Of a stretch of 64,000 bases of DNA, positions 55,979 through 64,000 are shown in pieces (position 1 is the stretch's first letter; each line of letters starts with the position of its first letter). Origin of the DNA: Flagellimonas sp. CMM7 (lineage in GTDB: Bacteria; Bacteroidota; Bacteroidia; Flavobacteriales; Flavobacteriaceae); the NCBI RefSeq assembly GCF_021390195.1, contig NZ_CP090003.1, positions 2,034,001 to 2,098,000 of the forward strand, given 5' to 3'. Made by a program: the position numbers and the translations under genes. The notes under the pieces were generated by a model that ran no database searches, was not told where the DNA came from, and worked only from the letters and a program-made list of their open reading frames with translations.

Positions 55979-56848
55979 ATGAAACTAGAAATCAACAACT
56001 TATCAAAAACCTATTCGAATGGTGTACAGGCCCTGAAAAATGTTTCTTTAACCATTGAAAAAGGGATGTTTGGACTTTTAGGACAAAATGGGGCAGGTAA
56101 GTCTACCTTAATGCGAACCATAGCCACTTTACAAGATCCGGATACCGGGGAAATTGATTTCAATGGCATCAATGTGCTAAAGAACCCCGAAGCATTGAGA
56201 AAAACCTTGGGGTATCTCCCCCAAGAGTTTGGAGTATATCCCAATGTAACCGCAGAAGAATTACTCACACATATTGCGGACATGAAGGGCATTGTGCATA
56301 AAGGGGAACGAAAAGATACCGTAGCCGCCCTCTTGCAAAAAGTAAACCTTTACGATGTTCGGACGAAGAAACTGGATGGCTATTCAGGAGGCATGAAACA
56401 GCGTTTTGGAATTGCTCAGGCTTTATTAGGCAATCCCCAGCTCATCATAGTGGACGAACCTACTGCAGGGCTAGACCCCATGGAACGAAACCGCTTCTAT
56501 AATTTACTTTCGGAATTGGGAGAAAATGCAGTGGTTATACTATCTACCCATATTGTGGAAGATGTGAGTACACTCTGTACGGATATGGCCATTATTGGTA
56601 ATGGTAAAGTAGTGCTTACAGGTAAACCTGATGAAGTTCAAGAAGTGATGCGTGACAAGTTATATGAAGTACCCATTCATAAAGAACAATTAACGGAATA
56701 TCAGGAGAAGTACAATGTCATATCGCAACGTTTCTTTTCCGGTAAATTGATGATAACCGTTTTAGCCGACGAATTGCCTGCTGGTGAATTTGATGCCAAA
56801 TCCCCTTCATTGGAAGATGCCTACTTTAAAATTTTAAGCGAGAGTTAG
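55979..56848 (+). CDS. ABC-2-type transporter ATP-binding protein
   Basis: 289 residues from ATG 55979; a TTG at 55970 would overlap the methyltransferase. Walker A is GQNGAGKST (about residues 35-43), the signature YSGGMKQR, Walker B LIIVDEPTAGLDP, H-loop LSTHIVEDV. It matches exporters of the CcmA/ABC-2 class. It energises the giant permease encoded 1 base downstream. Confidence 0.93.
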   Translation: MKLEINNLSKTYSNGVQALKNVSLTIEKGMFGLLGQNGAGKSTLMRTIATLQDPDTGEIDFNGINVLKNPEALRKTLGYLPQEFGVYPNVTAEELLTHIADMKGIVHKGERKDTVAALLQKVNLYDVRTKKLDGYSGGMKQRFGIAQALLGNPQLIIVDEPTAGLDPMERNRFYNLLSELGENAVVILSTHIVEDVSTLCTDMAIIGNGKVVLTGKPDEVQEVMRDKLYEVPIHKEQLTEYQEKYNVISQRFFSGKLMITVLADELPAGEFDAKSPSLEDAYFKILSES

Positions 56849-56849
56849 A

Positions 56850-59800
56850 ATGAAGACAATATTTTCCATCATAAAAAATGAACTTAAACAACGTTTGTTC
56901 AGTTGGGTTACGCTGATCTTCTTTATAATGCTGGTCTTTCAGGCAATTTGGTATACCAAGGGTTCCTTTGACTATTTCGCGAATGAAGGGGTTTTAATGA
57001 ATGCTAGTAGCATTCTATATCGCAACTATGCTGGTATGGGAATGTTAATGATCATTATCATCGCCATTGCTACAGGTGGTGTTCTCTACAAGGAAATAAG
57101 ATACAAGTCAGCTCAGTGGACTTATGCCATGCCCATTAATGACAAACATTTTTTTATTGGGAGATTTTTAGCGGCTTTTCTGTATCTAGTAATTCTAAGT
57201 ACTGGGTTGATTGTGGGACACCTTTTAGTGCCCTATTCCGGTATTGGTGAAGTCAATCGTTTTGGACCAGTACAATGGGGACCTTTATTGCATGGCTGGA
57301 TCATGTTTACCGTCCCCAACTTGTTTTTTTATGTTGCGCTTGTATTTTTTTCGATTGTCTTTACAAGACGAATAGCCACGAGTTATTTGGCCGTTTTTCT
57401 AGTGGTCATTATATTTTTAATTGCACAAACTTCTTTTGAAACAGGTGGCGGTGATAATCTGATCGCCTATATTTTGGCTGATTCCGGTGGTTACGTAGCT
57501 GCACAACATTATACAGATTTGTTGACCCCTGAACAGAAAAATACCGATTACTTTGAACTGTCGGGATACATACTGCAGAACAGGTTGCTTTGGTTTATAA
57601 TTGCCTTGATACTTGCTGTTGCCGCATATTTTAGGTTCTCTTTTAAATATTTTGTACAAGCAGGGGTAGATAAATCCAAGAAAATAAAGGAAAGTAAAAA
57701 AGAAGTCTTTACAATTCAAACAATAAAAATGCCCGAGATTATAAAACAATTTCGCATTTCAGACTTTCTCCGAAAATTATGGTCCTTATCAAAACTTGAA
57801 TTTTTGAATATAGTTCGGCCTACTTCATTTAAGATTATTCTGGGAATTATTTTATTGATGATTTTTTTACAGAATGTAACTTGGAATGCAACTTATTACA
57901 TAGGTAATGAGCTGCCCATTAGCAGTAATATGACCTATTTCCGTTTGCAATGGGGTGTATTTGTCAACATGTTGATTATGATTTGGGCAGGAGAACTTTT
58001 TTTTAAAGATAAAACGGTCAATATTTGGCAGATTACCGATTCGTTGCCGGTACCCGTCTGGGTAACCCAACTTTCGCGCTTTGCGGCCGTAGTGGGTCTT
58101 GCTTTTGTGCTAAGTCTAAGTTTTATTTTTATATCGGTATTTACCCAAGTTTTGCTAGGCGGGGCTTCTTATATTGATTTAGGCAGATTTGCCGAAGATT
58201 TACTTTTATATAGGTGGGCTTTTCTAAATTTTGTGCTCTGGGCATCCCTGGTATTTTTTATAGGTGCTTTAAGTGGACAACGGATTCTTACCCATCTCTT
58301 ATGTGTGGGTCTGTTCCTTTTTTTGATTGTTTCCTTTGATATGGGTATTATAGAGGACTTGCGGATAGGTTATGGCTTCACCCCGGGAATTGAGGATTAT
58401 TCGGAAATAAGTGGGTATGGTATTTTTCAGCCTGCAGCCAATTGGTTCTTCTTTCTTTGGTTGGCACTGGCAACAACCTTGGTAATGGCTGGAATATGGA
58501 TATGGAAACGTGGCTCTGATAAAAAATGGCGCAATCGCCTATCAATTAAAAATATGCAGCTTGGCTATATCCCAAAAGTAGTAATGCTTGTATGTTTTGG
58601 TCTTTTCTTTGTTCTAATGTCATTCATAACAAAAAATGTTTATGACAATGGAAACTTTACACCAGAAGCTGAGGAAGAGCGACTTGATGCCGAATATGAA
58701 AAGAAATACAAGTATTTAGAAACTCTTCCCCAACCAAAATATAAAACAGTTGATATGAATATTGACCTTTTCCCTTCGGAAAGAAAAGCTAGTTATTCGG
58801 CTAATATCACACTGTGCAGTGAAACAGGAATAGACACGCTGTTCCTAAACTTGAAAGACTTTACAACGGTTACCCAAATAAAACTGAATGGGCAAGAATT
58901 ACAACTTGTTAAGGAGGATAAAAATCAAAACTTTACAGCATATCTTGTTCCAAAGATTGTTCAGGTGGATAGCTTGCTCCAACTTTCATTGGAAGGAGTA
59001 AAGCAATACGAAGGTTTTACACAGAATAATTTCCAAGCAGATATTACGTACCAAGGAAGCTTTGGAAGCGTGCAAGATTTTTTGCCGGTAATCGGTTATG
59101 ATAGCGATAAGGAACTTTTGGAAAACCGAAAGCGGGAGGAACAAGGATTGAGTAGATTAAAATCCAGGATGGCGCAAATTAACGACCCATTTGCACTTGA
59201 ACAAAATGCTTTTTCAATAGATGCCGATTTGGTAAAGGGAAGCATTACCATTAGCACAGAAGCTGTGCAATTACCTTTCGCTGCTGGGGAATTAAAAAAA
59301 ATAGAAACAAAGGATGGTAGAACCATTGCCTATTATGCAATCAATACTCCCCATGTCTTTAATTGGCACATAGGTTCATCGGACTATGCGGTCAAGAAAG
59401 ATGTAGCAAATGGTATCAATTATTCTATCCTCCACAAACCGTCACATGCGTTTAATATAGCGTTGTATCAAGATGCCATTAAGCAAGGGATAACCTATAT
59501 GCAAAAACAATTCGGGACGGAGGCAGTAACTGATAAACTTCAATTAGCAGAAATCCACCGTTGGCAAGATGCTAAATATGCCTTTGCGAATACCATTGCG
59601 CTTTCAGAAAAAGAAGGTTGGGTGGCAAACGCAGAGGGGCTTCAAGAGAAAGCCTATATCTATCAGACCATAGGAAGCGGACTGGCCAGTTTATGGGTGC
59701 AAAAAGAACTGCCTGTTGCAGATGTGCAAGGTGCTGATATGTTCATCTTGGCGTTGCCAGAAGCCGTAGGATTGAGTTTTGTAAAAGAGACTTTAGGACA

Positions 59801-60119
59801 AGAAGCCGTAGAAATGCTTATCCAAAAGAAAATGGATAAATATGGCAAAGACAAAAACAATGAGCCCAATACGGAACCTACCTTGTTGTATGCAGATGGC
59901 ACAGATTATTTGGAAGAAAATAAGGGAGCTGTTGCACTAAACCAATTGCAAAACATAATTGGTAAAGAAAAATTCAATAGCATTTTGTCGGAGTTTGTAA
60001 AAGAGAACTCGGGAGGCCCTAAAGTATTTATTGATTTGTACCAAAAGTTATTGAAGGAAGTTCCAACATCTAAAAAGGAAGAGGTTAGGCTGCTTTTTGA
60101 AACTGCCGAAAAAGTATAG
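56850..60119 (+). CDS. ABC permease fused to an M1-peptidase-like (inactive) domain
   Basis: 1,089 residues. The first 620 hold two sets of about six membrane helices each (first set from FSWVTLIFFIMLVFQAIW, second from about residue 320), as in a fused two-half ABC-2 permease. The last 450 are M1-aminopeptidase-like: an all-beta region (YKTVDMNIDLFPSERKASYS), then a gluzincin-like domain. The zinc site is lost: where M1 has HEXXHxW, residues 943-949 read SGLASLW, although the following PVADVQGADM is conserved. It works with the ATPase just upstream. Export or envelope remodelling is possible. Confidence 0.85.
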   Translation: MKTIFSIIKNELKQRLFSWVTLIFFIMLVFQAIWYTKGSFDYFANEGVLMNASSILYRNYAGMGMLMIIIIAIATGGVLYKEIRYKSAQWTYAMPINDKHFFIGRFLAAFLYLVILSTGLIVGHLLVPYSGIGEVNRFGPVQWGPLLHGWIMFTVPNLFFYVALVFFSIVFTRRIATSYLAVFLVVIIFLIAQTSFETGGGDNLIAYILADSGGYVAAQHYTDLLTPEQKNTDYFELSGYILQNRLLWFIIALILAVAAYFRFSFKYFVQAGVDKSKKIKESKKEVFTIQTIKMPEIIKQFRISDFLRKLWSLSKLEFLNIVRPTSFKIILGIILLMIFLQNVTWNATYYIGNELPISSNMTYFRLQWGVFVNMLIMIWAGELFFKDKTVNIWQITDSLPVPVWVTQLSRFAAVVGLAFVLSLSFIFISVFTQVLLGGASYIDLGRFAEDLLLYRWAFLNFVLWASLVFFIGALSGQRILTHLLCVGLFLFLIVSFDMGIIEDLRIGYGFTPGIEDYSEISGYGIFQPAANWFFFLWLALATTLVMAGIWIWKRGSDKKWRNRLSIKNMQLGYIPKVVMLVCFGLFFVLMSFITKNVYDNGNFTPEAEEERLDAEYEKKYKYLETLPQPKYKTVDMNIDLFPSERKASYSANITLCSETGIDTLFLNLKDFTTVTQIKLNGQELQLVKEDKNQNFTAYLVPKIVQVDSLLQLSLEGVKQYEGFTQNNFQADITYQGSFGSVQDFLPVIGYDSDKELLENRKREEQGLSRLKSRMAQINDPFALEQNAFSIDADLVKGSITISTEAVQLPFAAGELKKIETKDGRTIAYYAINTPHVFNWHIGSSDYAVKKDVANGINYSILHKPSHAFNIALYQDAIKQGITYMQKQFGTEAVTDKLQLAEIHRWQDAKYAFANTIALSEKEGWVANAEGLQEKAYIYQTIGSGLASLWVQKELPVADVQGADMFILALPEAVGLSFVKETLGQEAVEMLIQKKMDKYGKDKNNEPNTEPTLLYADGTDYLEENKGAVALNQLQNIIGKEKFNSILSEFVKENSGGPKVFIDLYQKLLKEVPTSKKEEVRLLFETAEKV

Positions 60120-60152
60120 CCTTTTTTAAATCTCTCCATAAATAACTATTAA

Positions 60153-60227
60153 ATGAACCGTATGAAAAAATCAGTTTATAACATATTGATATGGCCCATT
60201 TTTGTAGCTCTAGTTACATTAAGTTAG
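60153..60227 (+). pseudogene. truncated ORF start (signal-anchor remnant)
   Basis: 24 codons, ATG 60153 (or 60162) to TAG 60225, encoding MNRMKKSVYNILIWPIFVAL then four residues. It looks like the signal peptide of a gene whose body has been lost at the right end of element 2. It lies 33 bases after the permease stop and 9 bases before the right arm repeat. A short real peptide is not excluded. Confidence 0.4.
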
Positions 60228-60235
60228 CAATAAAA

Positions 60236-60252
60236 ATGCACAGTTTGTGTAC
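60236..60252 (+). repeat. element 2 arm-type repeat, right
   Basis: ATGCACAGTTTGTGTAC, two differences from 43886-43902, same orientation. It supports a separate recombination system for element 2. Confidence 0.55.
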
Positions 60253-60368
60253 TCTTTTTATTGAAGCCAAATGATGTTTGATGGTTTCAAATTTTATAAA
60301 AAACGACACAACATTCTGAAAATAAAATAATTTTGGATTTTTACATGGAGCTAATTGGGAAACTAGCC

Positions 60369-60407
60369 GGCAAGAGGTCACCGGTTCGAATCCGGTATTC
60401 TCCACCA
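60369..60407 (+). repeat. att copy 3 (tRNA-Ala 3' end duplicate)
   Basis: 39 bases, GGCAAG through the CCA end, identical to att copy 2 until the last two bases. It carries the CCACCA end of a tRNA and is followed by a terminator, so it is probably the original chromosomal 3' end displaced by the insertions. Confidence 0.85.
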
Positions 60408-60414
60408 AGTAAAA

Positions 60415-60444
60415 AAGCTTCCAAGAGATTGGAGGCTTTTTTAT
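60415..60444 (+). terminator. terminator after att copy 3
   Basis: AAGCTTCCAA (60415-60424) pairs with TTGGAGGCTT (60429-60438, one G-T pair), four-base loop GAGA, then TTTT. It is probably the former tRNA terminator. Confidence 0.75.
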
Positions 60445-60627
60445 TTTTTCATAACAAGTACTACGCCAACCCTTTTCAAGGAACTGATTTATAGGTATTT
60501 GACAAAGTTAATTTAGCATTGTTGATAACGGTGTGGAAAAACTTCAAGATTTTCAGGAGGAACAAGACCAATAAAAATTGACCTTTACGTCTCGCTTCTT
60601 TTAGAGCAATTTTAATCACAAAATATC

Positions 60628-61902
60628 ATGGAAATTACCCACGTCATCAAGAGGGATTTTGTCACGAAACCCTTCCAGCTAGATAAGATAACAAATGCTA
60701 TTCTAAAAGCCATGACTGCTGCAAATCATGGAGATTTTATGGATGCAGAGCGTATTTCAGGTAATGTTTATACAGCACTTTTGGAACGAAAGCAGTTTGA
60801 TGAAAGCTATGTGCCTACCGTAGAGGAGGTGCAGGACTTTGTTGAGAACAAGCTGATGGAAAACGGTTTTTTTGACGTGGCCAAGGGTTATATTCTATAT
60901 CGAAATGAGCAAGCTCAAAAACGGAAGACCAATATTTTTGAGAAGCGCATTAATCTAAAACCTTATGAATACCCAGCCCTGTATGAATACGTGCCAGCTA
61001 TTCGTCATTCCTACTGGATTCATACCGAGTTTAATTTTACAAGTGACATTCAAGATTTTAAGACACGTCTCTCGGAAACTGAGCGTAGTGCCCTAAAAAA
61101 CACTATGCTGGCCATTTCTCAAATAGAAGTGGCGGTAAAAACATTCTGGGGAGATATATACCATAGAATGCCAAAACCTGAGGTGGGTTCAGTAGGCGCA
61201 ACTTTTGCTGAAAGTGAAGTTCGCCATCATGATGCATATTCTCACTTACTTGAGATTTTGGGACTTAATGAAGAGTTCAAGAACCTCAAGAAAAAACCGG
61301 TCATCATGAAGCGGGTACAGTACTTGGAAACAGCGCTTAAAAACGCAAAAAGTGACGATAATAAAGAGTATGCAGAGTCTGTTTTGTTGTTCTCCCTATT
61401 TATTGAGCACGTATCCCTATTCTCACAGTTTTTGATCATCATGGCCTTTAATAAGCACAAGAATATGTTTAAGGGCATCTCCAATGTTGTAGAGGCTACA
61501 TCTAAGGAAGAGCAGATTCATGGTGATTTTGGTATTGATGTCATCAATATTATCAAAGACGAAAACCCAGAGTGGTTTGATGCCGATTACCATAATATGA
61601 TACAGGAAATGTGCAAGGATGCATTTATAGCAGAAAGCGAAGTGGTAGATTGGATTTTTGAAAAAGGCGAGCTTGATTTTCTGCCAAAGACCCTGGTGAA
61701 CGAGTTCATAAAGAATAGGTTCAATAATTCCCTTGAAAGTATTGGGATTGATAAAATATTTGAGATTGATGAGACATTGTTAACCAAGACAGAATGGTTT
61801 GATGATGAGATTATTGGAACCAAACATGGCGATTTCTTCGTAAAGCGCTCCATCAACTACAGCAAAAGAACACAAAGTATAACCAGCGACGACCTTTTTT
61901 AA
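60628..61902 (+). CDS. nrdB: ribonucleotide reductase small subunit with N-terminal ATP-cone
   Basis: 424 residues. An ATP-cone (about residues 1-95, KRDFVTKPFQLDKITNAILK, then VEEVQDFVENKLMENGFFDV) is fused to the ferritin-like NrdB core. Metal ligands are visible in ESEVRHHDAY (E-x-x-H, with Tyr at the radical position) and EEQIHGDFG. The ATP-cone on NrdB is the arrangement shown in Leeuwenhoekiella blandensis to control activity through the small subunit. The metal type (Fe or Mn) cannot be read from the motifs. nrdA follows at once. Confidence 0.96.
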   Translation: MEITHVIKRDFVTKPFQLDKITNAILKAMTAANHGDFMDAERISGNVYTALLERKQFDESYVPTVEEVQDFVENKLMENGFFDVAKGYILYRNEQAQKRKTNIFEKRINLKPYEYPALYEYVPAIRHSYWIHTEFNFTSDIQDFKTRLSETERSALKNTMLAISQIEVAVKTFWGDIYHRMPKPEVGSVGATFAESEVRHHDAYSHLLEILGLNEEFKNLKKKPVIMKRVQYLETALKNAKSDDNKEYAESVLLFSLFIEHVSLFSQFLIIMAFNKHKNMFKGISNVVEATSKEEQIHGDFGIDVINIIKDENPEWFDADYHNMIQEMCKDAFIAESEVVDWIFEKGELDFLPKTLVNEFIKNRFNNSLESIGIDKIFEIDETLLTKTEWFDDEIIGTKHGDFFVKRSINYSKRTQSITSDDLF

Positions 61903-63693
61903 ATGAACGATCAAAAACATACCTTAAGTACAGAAACATCGACTACTATTTCCGAAAGCGAACAACTTGTCAATGCAAGGAAAGAAGCACTAAAAAACCT
62001 AAGCAAACAAGACCAAAAAGGGTTTGAATGGCTTACTGAACACAGCCGAAACTTCTTGGCTTCAGGATATTTAACTGAAGGGGTAAGTGCAGAACAACGC
62101 ATCCGCGAAATTGCAGATAGAGCTGAACAGTTATTACAGATGCCTGGCTTCTCTGATAAGTTTTACGGTTATATGTCTCAAGGGTTTTTCTCCTTGGCAT
62201 CACCCGTATGGTCTAATTTTGGGAAAGAAAGAGGGTTGCCTATCAGTTGTTTTGGTTCTCATATCGATGATGATATGGGCAACATCCTATATACCCAGTC
62301 AGAAGTTGGGATGATGTCTAAACTGGGAGGAGGTACTTCGGGATATTTTGGAAAGATCAGACATCGTGGTGCTGAGGTAAAGAACAATGGTCAAGCATCT
62401 GGAGCAGTGCATATTATGCAGCTTTTTGAGTCTATGGTAGATGTAGTCAGTCAAGGATCTGTTAGACGAGGTCGTTTTTCTCCTTATTTACCGGTTGAAC
62501 ACCCAGACATTTCAGAGTTTTTGGAAATCGGAACGGAAGGTAATCCCATTCAGGAGTTGACCCATGGGGTTACAGTGACTGATAAGTGGATGCAGGAAAT
62601 GATCGATGGAGATACAGAAAAACGCTCTGTTTGGGCAAAGGTATTACAACGAAGAGGAGAGATGGGCTACCCATATATTTTCTTCAGTGACCATGCAAAT
62701 AATTCCGCTGCAGATGTTTATAAAGACAAACAGCACACGATCCATGCAAGTAATCTGTGTACCGAGATTATGTTGCCATCAAATGACGAATGGTCATTTG
62801 TATGTGTACTGTCGTCGGTAAACGTATTGCATTATGACAAATGGAAGGATACTGATGCTGTGGAGACGATGGTATACTTTTTAGATGCTGTTATAACGGA
62901 ATTCATTGAGAAATTGGAAGCTTATCGTGATTCTTCAAACCGTGAGGATCGCCAAACCTTTCTTTTTATGGAAAGAGCCTACAACTTTGCAAAAGATAAC
63001 AGAGCACTAGGACTGGGAGTATTAGGGTGGCACTCATTGCTTCAATCTAAAATGATGCCTTTTAATAGTCAAGAAGCGTATAATTTAAATAATGAAATCT
63101 TCAGGAGCATCAAAACAAAATCCTATAGTGCATCTGAAACATTGGCTAAAAAATTTGGAGAACCAGCTGTTCTTAAGGGTTATGGTAGACGTAATGCTAC
63201 CTTAAACGCAATTGCTCCAACTACTTCTTCAGCTTTTATTCTAGGGCAGGTATCACAAGGAATAGAACCCATATGGTCCAATATTTATGTAAAAGATATT
63301 GCCAAGATCAAAACCACAATAAAGAATCCATTTTTAGAGCAACTTTTAGAGGATAAAGGGGAAAATACCACTGAGGTTTGGCGAAGTATACGTGATCAAG
63401 ACGGTTCGGTGCAACATTTGGACTTTCTTACGCAACTTGAAAAAGATGTGTTTAAAACCTATTCAGAGATTGATCAATTGGATATCATTTATCAAGCTGC
63501 CAATAGGCAAAACCATATTGATCAAGGACAGTCGGTAAACATTATTGTACACCCAGATATGCCAGTGAAAGAAATTAATAAAATTCATGTAACTGCATGG
63601 AAACTAGGGTTGAAATCACTTTACTATCAGCATAGTATGAACGCAGCACAGAAATTTAAACAGAAAAAAGATTGTGCTAGTTGCGAAGCTTAA
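61903..63693 (+). CDS. nrdA: ribonucleotide reductase large subunit (class I)
   Basis: 596 residues, short because it has no N-terminal ATP-cone; that domain is on NrdB. Active-site stretches: GLPISCFGS (first catalytic Cys), SNLCTEIMLPSN (N-x-C-x-E), RALGLGVLGWHSLLQ and SAFILGQVSQGIEPI; the C-terminal redox pair is CASC. It converts ribonucleotides to deoxyribonucleotides. It starts right after nrdB. Confidence 0.96.
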   Translation: MNDQKHTLSTETSTTISESEQLVNARKEALKNLSKQDQKGFEWLTEHSRNFLASGYLTEGVSAEQRIREIADRAEQLLQMPGFSDKFYGYMSQGFFSLASPVWSNFGKERGLPISCFGSHIDDDMGNILYTQSEVGMMSKLGGGTSGYFGKIRHRGAEVKNNGQASGAVHIMQLFESMVDVVSQGSVRRGRFSPYLPVEHPDISEFLEIGTEGNPIQELTHGVTVTDKWMQEMIDGDTEKRSVWAKVLQRRGEMGYPYIFFSDHANNSAADVYKDKQHTIHASNLCTEIMLPSNDEWSFVCVLSSVNVLHYDKWKDTDAVETMVYFLDAVITEFIEKLEAYRDSSNREDRQTFLFMERAYNFAKDNRALGLGVLGWHSLLQSKMMPFNSQEAYNLNNEIFRSIKTKSYSASETLAKKFGEPAVLKGYGRRNATLNAIAPTTSSAFILGQVSQGIEPIWSNIYVKDIAKIKTTIKNPFLEQLLEDKGENTTEVWRSIRDQDGSVQHLDFLTQLEKDVFKTYSEIDQLDIIYQAANRQNHIDQGQSVNIIVHPDMPVKEINKIHVTAWKLGLKSLYYQHSMNAAQKFKQKKDCASCEA

Positions 63694-63780
63694 ATAAAGT
63701 GTAGCGTCCTTTTTTGTTGGAAAGCGTAGTTAGGGATAATAATTGTGCGGAAACAAAATTCTTTAAAAACAGATAGACTA

Positions 63781-64000
63781 TGAATTTGAAGGGTAAAGTT
63801 GCCTATATAACTGGCGGAACAAAGGGAATTGGCTATGGAGTTGCTCAATCTCTATTGCAACAAGGTATGAAGGTTGCGATTAGCGGAAGAAGTATTGAAG
63901 GAGCTACCCAAGCCGCAAAAAGTTTAGGAGATGAAGCAAATGTACTTGGGATATCTTCTGATGTTTCAAAGCTTGTTGATGAGGTTGATGCCGTTAAGAA
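63781..64000 (+). CDS. short-chain dehydrogenase/reductase (partial)
   Basis: About 73 N-terminal residues before the window ends. The Rossmann motif YITGGTKGIGYGVAQSLLQQ (TGxxxGxG) and the LGISSDVS Asp region identify the SDR superfamily. The specific substrate cannot be known. Confidence 0.9.

Larger units (their letters stand above)
43836..60407. mobile_element. integrated element 2: iron/metallophore uptake island
   Basis: The 16.6 kb between att copies 2 and 3. It carries a Fur-family regulator, the PepSY/TonB receptor/DUF4374 operon, a phosphatase, an AraC regulator and a second TonB receptor operon with methyltransferase and ABC transporter. No integrase is present; arm-like repeats at 43886-43902 and 60236-60252 differ from those of element 1, so it probably entered independently. 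Confidence 0.7.
60120..60627. other. right junction region of element 2
   Basis: About 508 bases without a full gene: the truncated ORF, right arm repeat, att copy 3, a terminator (60415-60444) and about 180 bases upstream of nrdB in which I see no clear promoter. Confidence 0.55.

Noticed and set aside
60340..60368. Possible degraded tRNA 5' half before att copy 3 (GGAGCTAATTGGG...)
   Set aside because: Resemblance to the D-arm is weak and has no pairing partner; it may be chance.
60214..60408. Minus-strand open frame of 64 codons over att copy 3
   Set aside because: Same artefact as above, antisense to the tRNA-derived repeat; no independent coding evidence.
60498..60521. Possible flavobacterial promoter TTTG...TAGCATTG before nrdB
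   Set aside because: Spacing of about 12 bases is too short for the known -33/-7 arrangement.
60532..60540. TGTGGAAAA, a DnaA-box-like sequence before nrdB
   Set aside because: One mismatch from the consensus complement and only one copy; not enough to claim DnaA control.

Overview
The window looks like chromosomal DNA of a marine-type member of the Flavobacteriaceae (Bacteroidota). It is AT-rich, nearly every gene has a flavobacterial look, Shine-Dalgarno sequences are scarce, and the class I ribonucleotide reductase carries its ATP-cone on NrdB, as described for Leeuwenhoekiella. I cannot place it below family from sequence reading alone.

Region 1 (1-8841): a minus-strand tripartite efflux operon (TolC-like channel, HlyD-like adaptor, a secreted tandem-repeat protein, MacB/LolD-type ATPase, GIN-domain protein, FtsX/MacB-type permease running off the left edge). 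It is divergent from a two-component pair, a sigma-54 activator and a membrane histidine kinase. The gap between them holds a textbook -24/-12 promoter (GG-N10-GC) facing the efflux genes and three TGT-N10/11-ACA dyads that look like the activator's upstream sites. A Gre-like factor follows.

Region 2 (8842-38491): mostly housekeeping genes (arfB-like, an ABC ATPase, S9 peptidase, asd, mscL, alr, tdk, rsmI, recJ, lpxH, queD, pseudouridine synthase, enoyl-CoA hydratase, MATE, GNAT, universal stress protein), mixed with small stress/redox genes (YHS, SnoaL-like, OsmC, AhpD-like, Crp, DinB, UDG-like). Two short units (AraC plus amidohydrolase, and a DUF5694-type lipoprotein) are each bracketed by the same pair of sequence motifs and may be mobile cassettes. 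The pseudouridine synthase appears to have lost its ATG: its S4 domain can only be read from an ATA that overlaps the upstream stop codon.

Region 3 (38492-60407): an intact tRNA-Ala(GGC) followed by two tandem integrated elements, marked by three copies of the tRNA 3' end (38524-38566, 43793-43835, 60369-60407). Element 1 (about 5.3 kb) has a thrombospondin type-3 repeat surface protein, a gene-free stretch and a tyrosine integrase. Element 2 (about 16.6 kb) is an iron/metallophore uptake island with no visible integrase. It holds a Fur-family regulator; DUF3325-like, DUF3649-like and PepSY membrane proteins; a TonB-dependent receptor; and a DUF4374-type lipoprotein, which together resemble the XusABC xenosiderophore system of Bacteroides. 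It also holds a phosphatase, a PchR-type AraC regulator and a second receptor operon with a DoxX protein, a SAM methyltransferase, an ABC ATPase and a giant ABC permease fused to a catalytically dead M1 peptidase domain. A 19-bp Fur-box-like dyad occurs three times, once ahead of each of the three main promoters, and a 21-bp-period direct repeat typical of AraC operators sits beside the AraC gene.

Region 4 (60408-64000): chromosomal nrdB-nrdA followed by the start of a short-chain dehydrogenase cut by the right edge.
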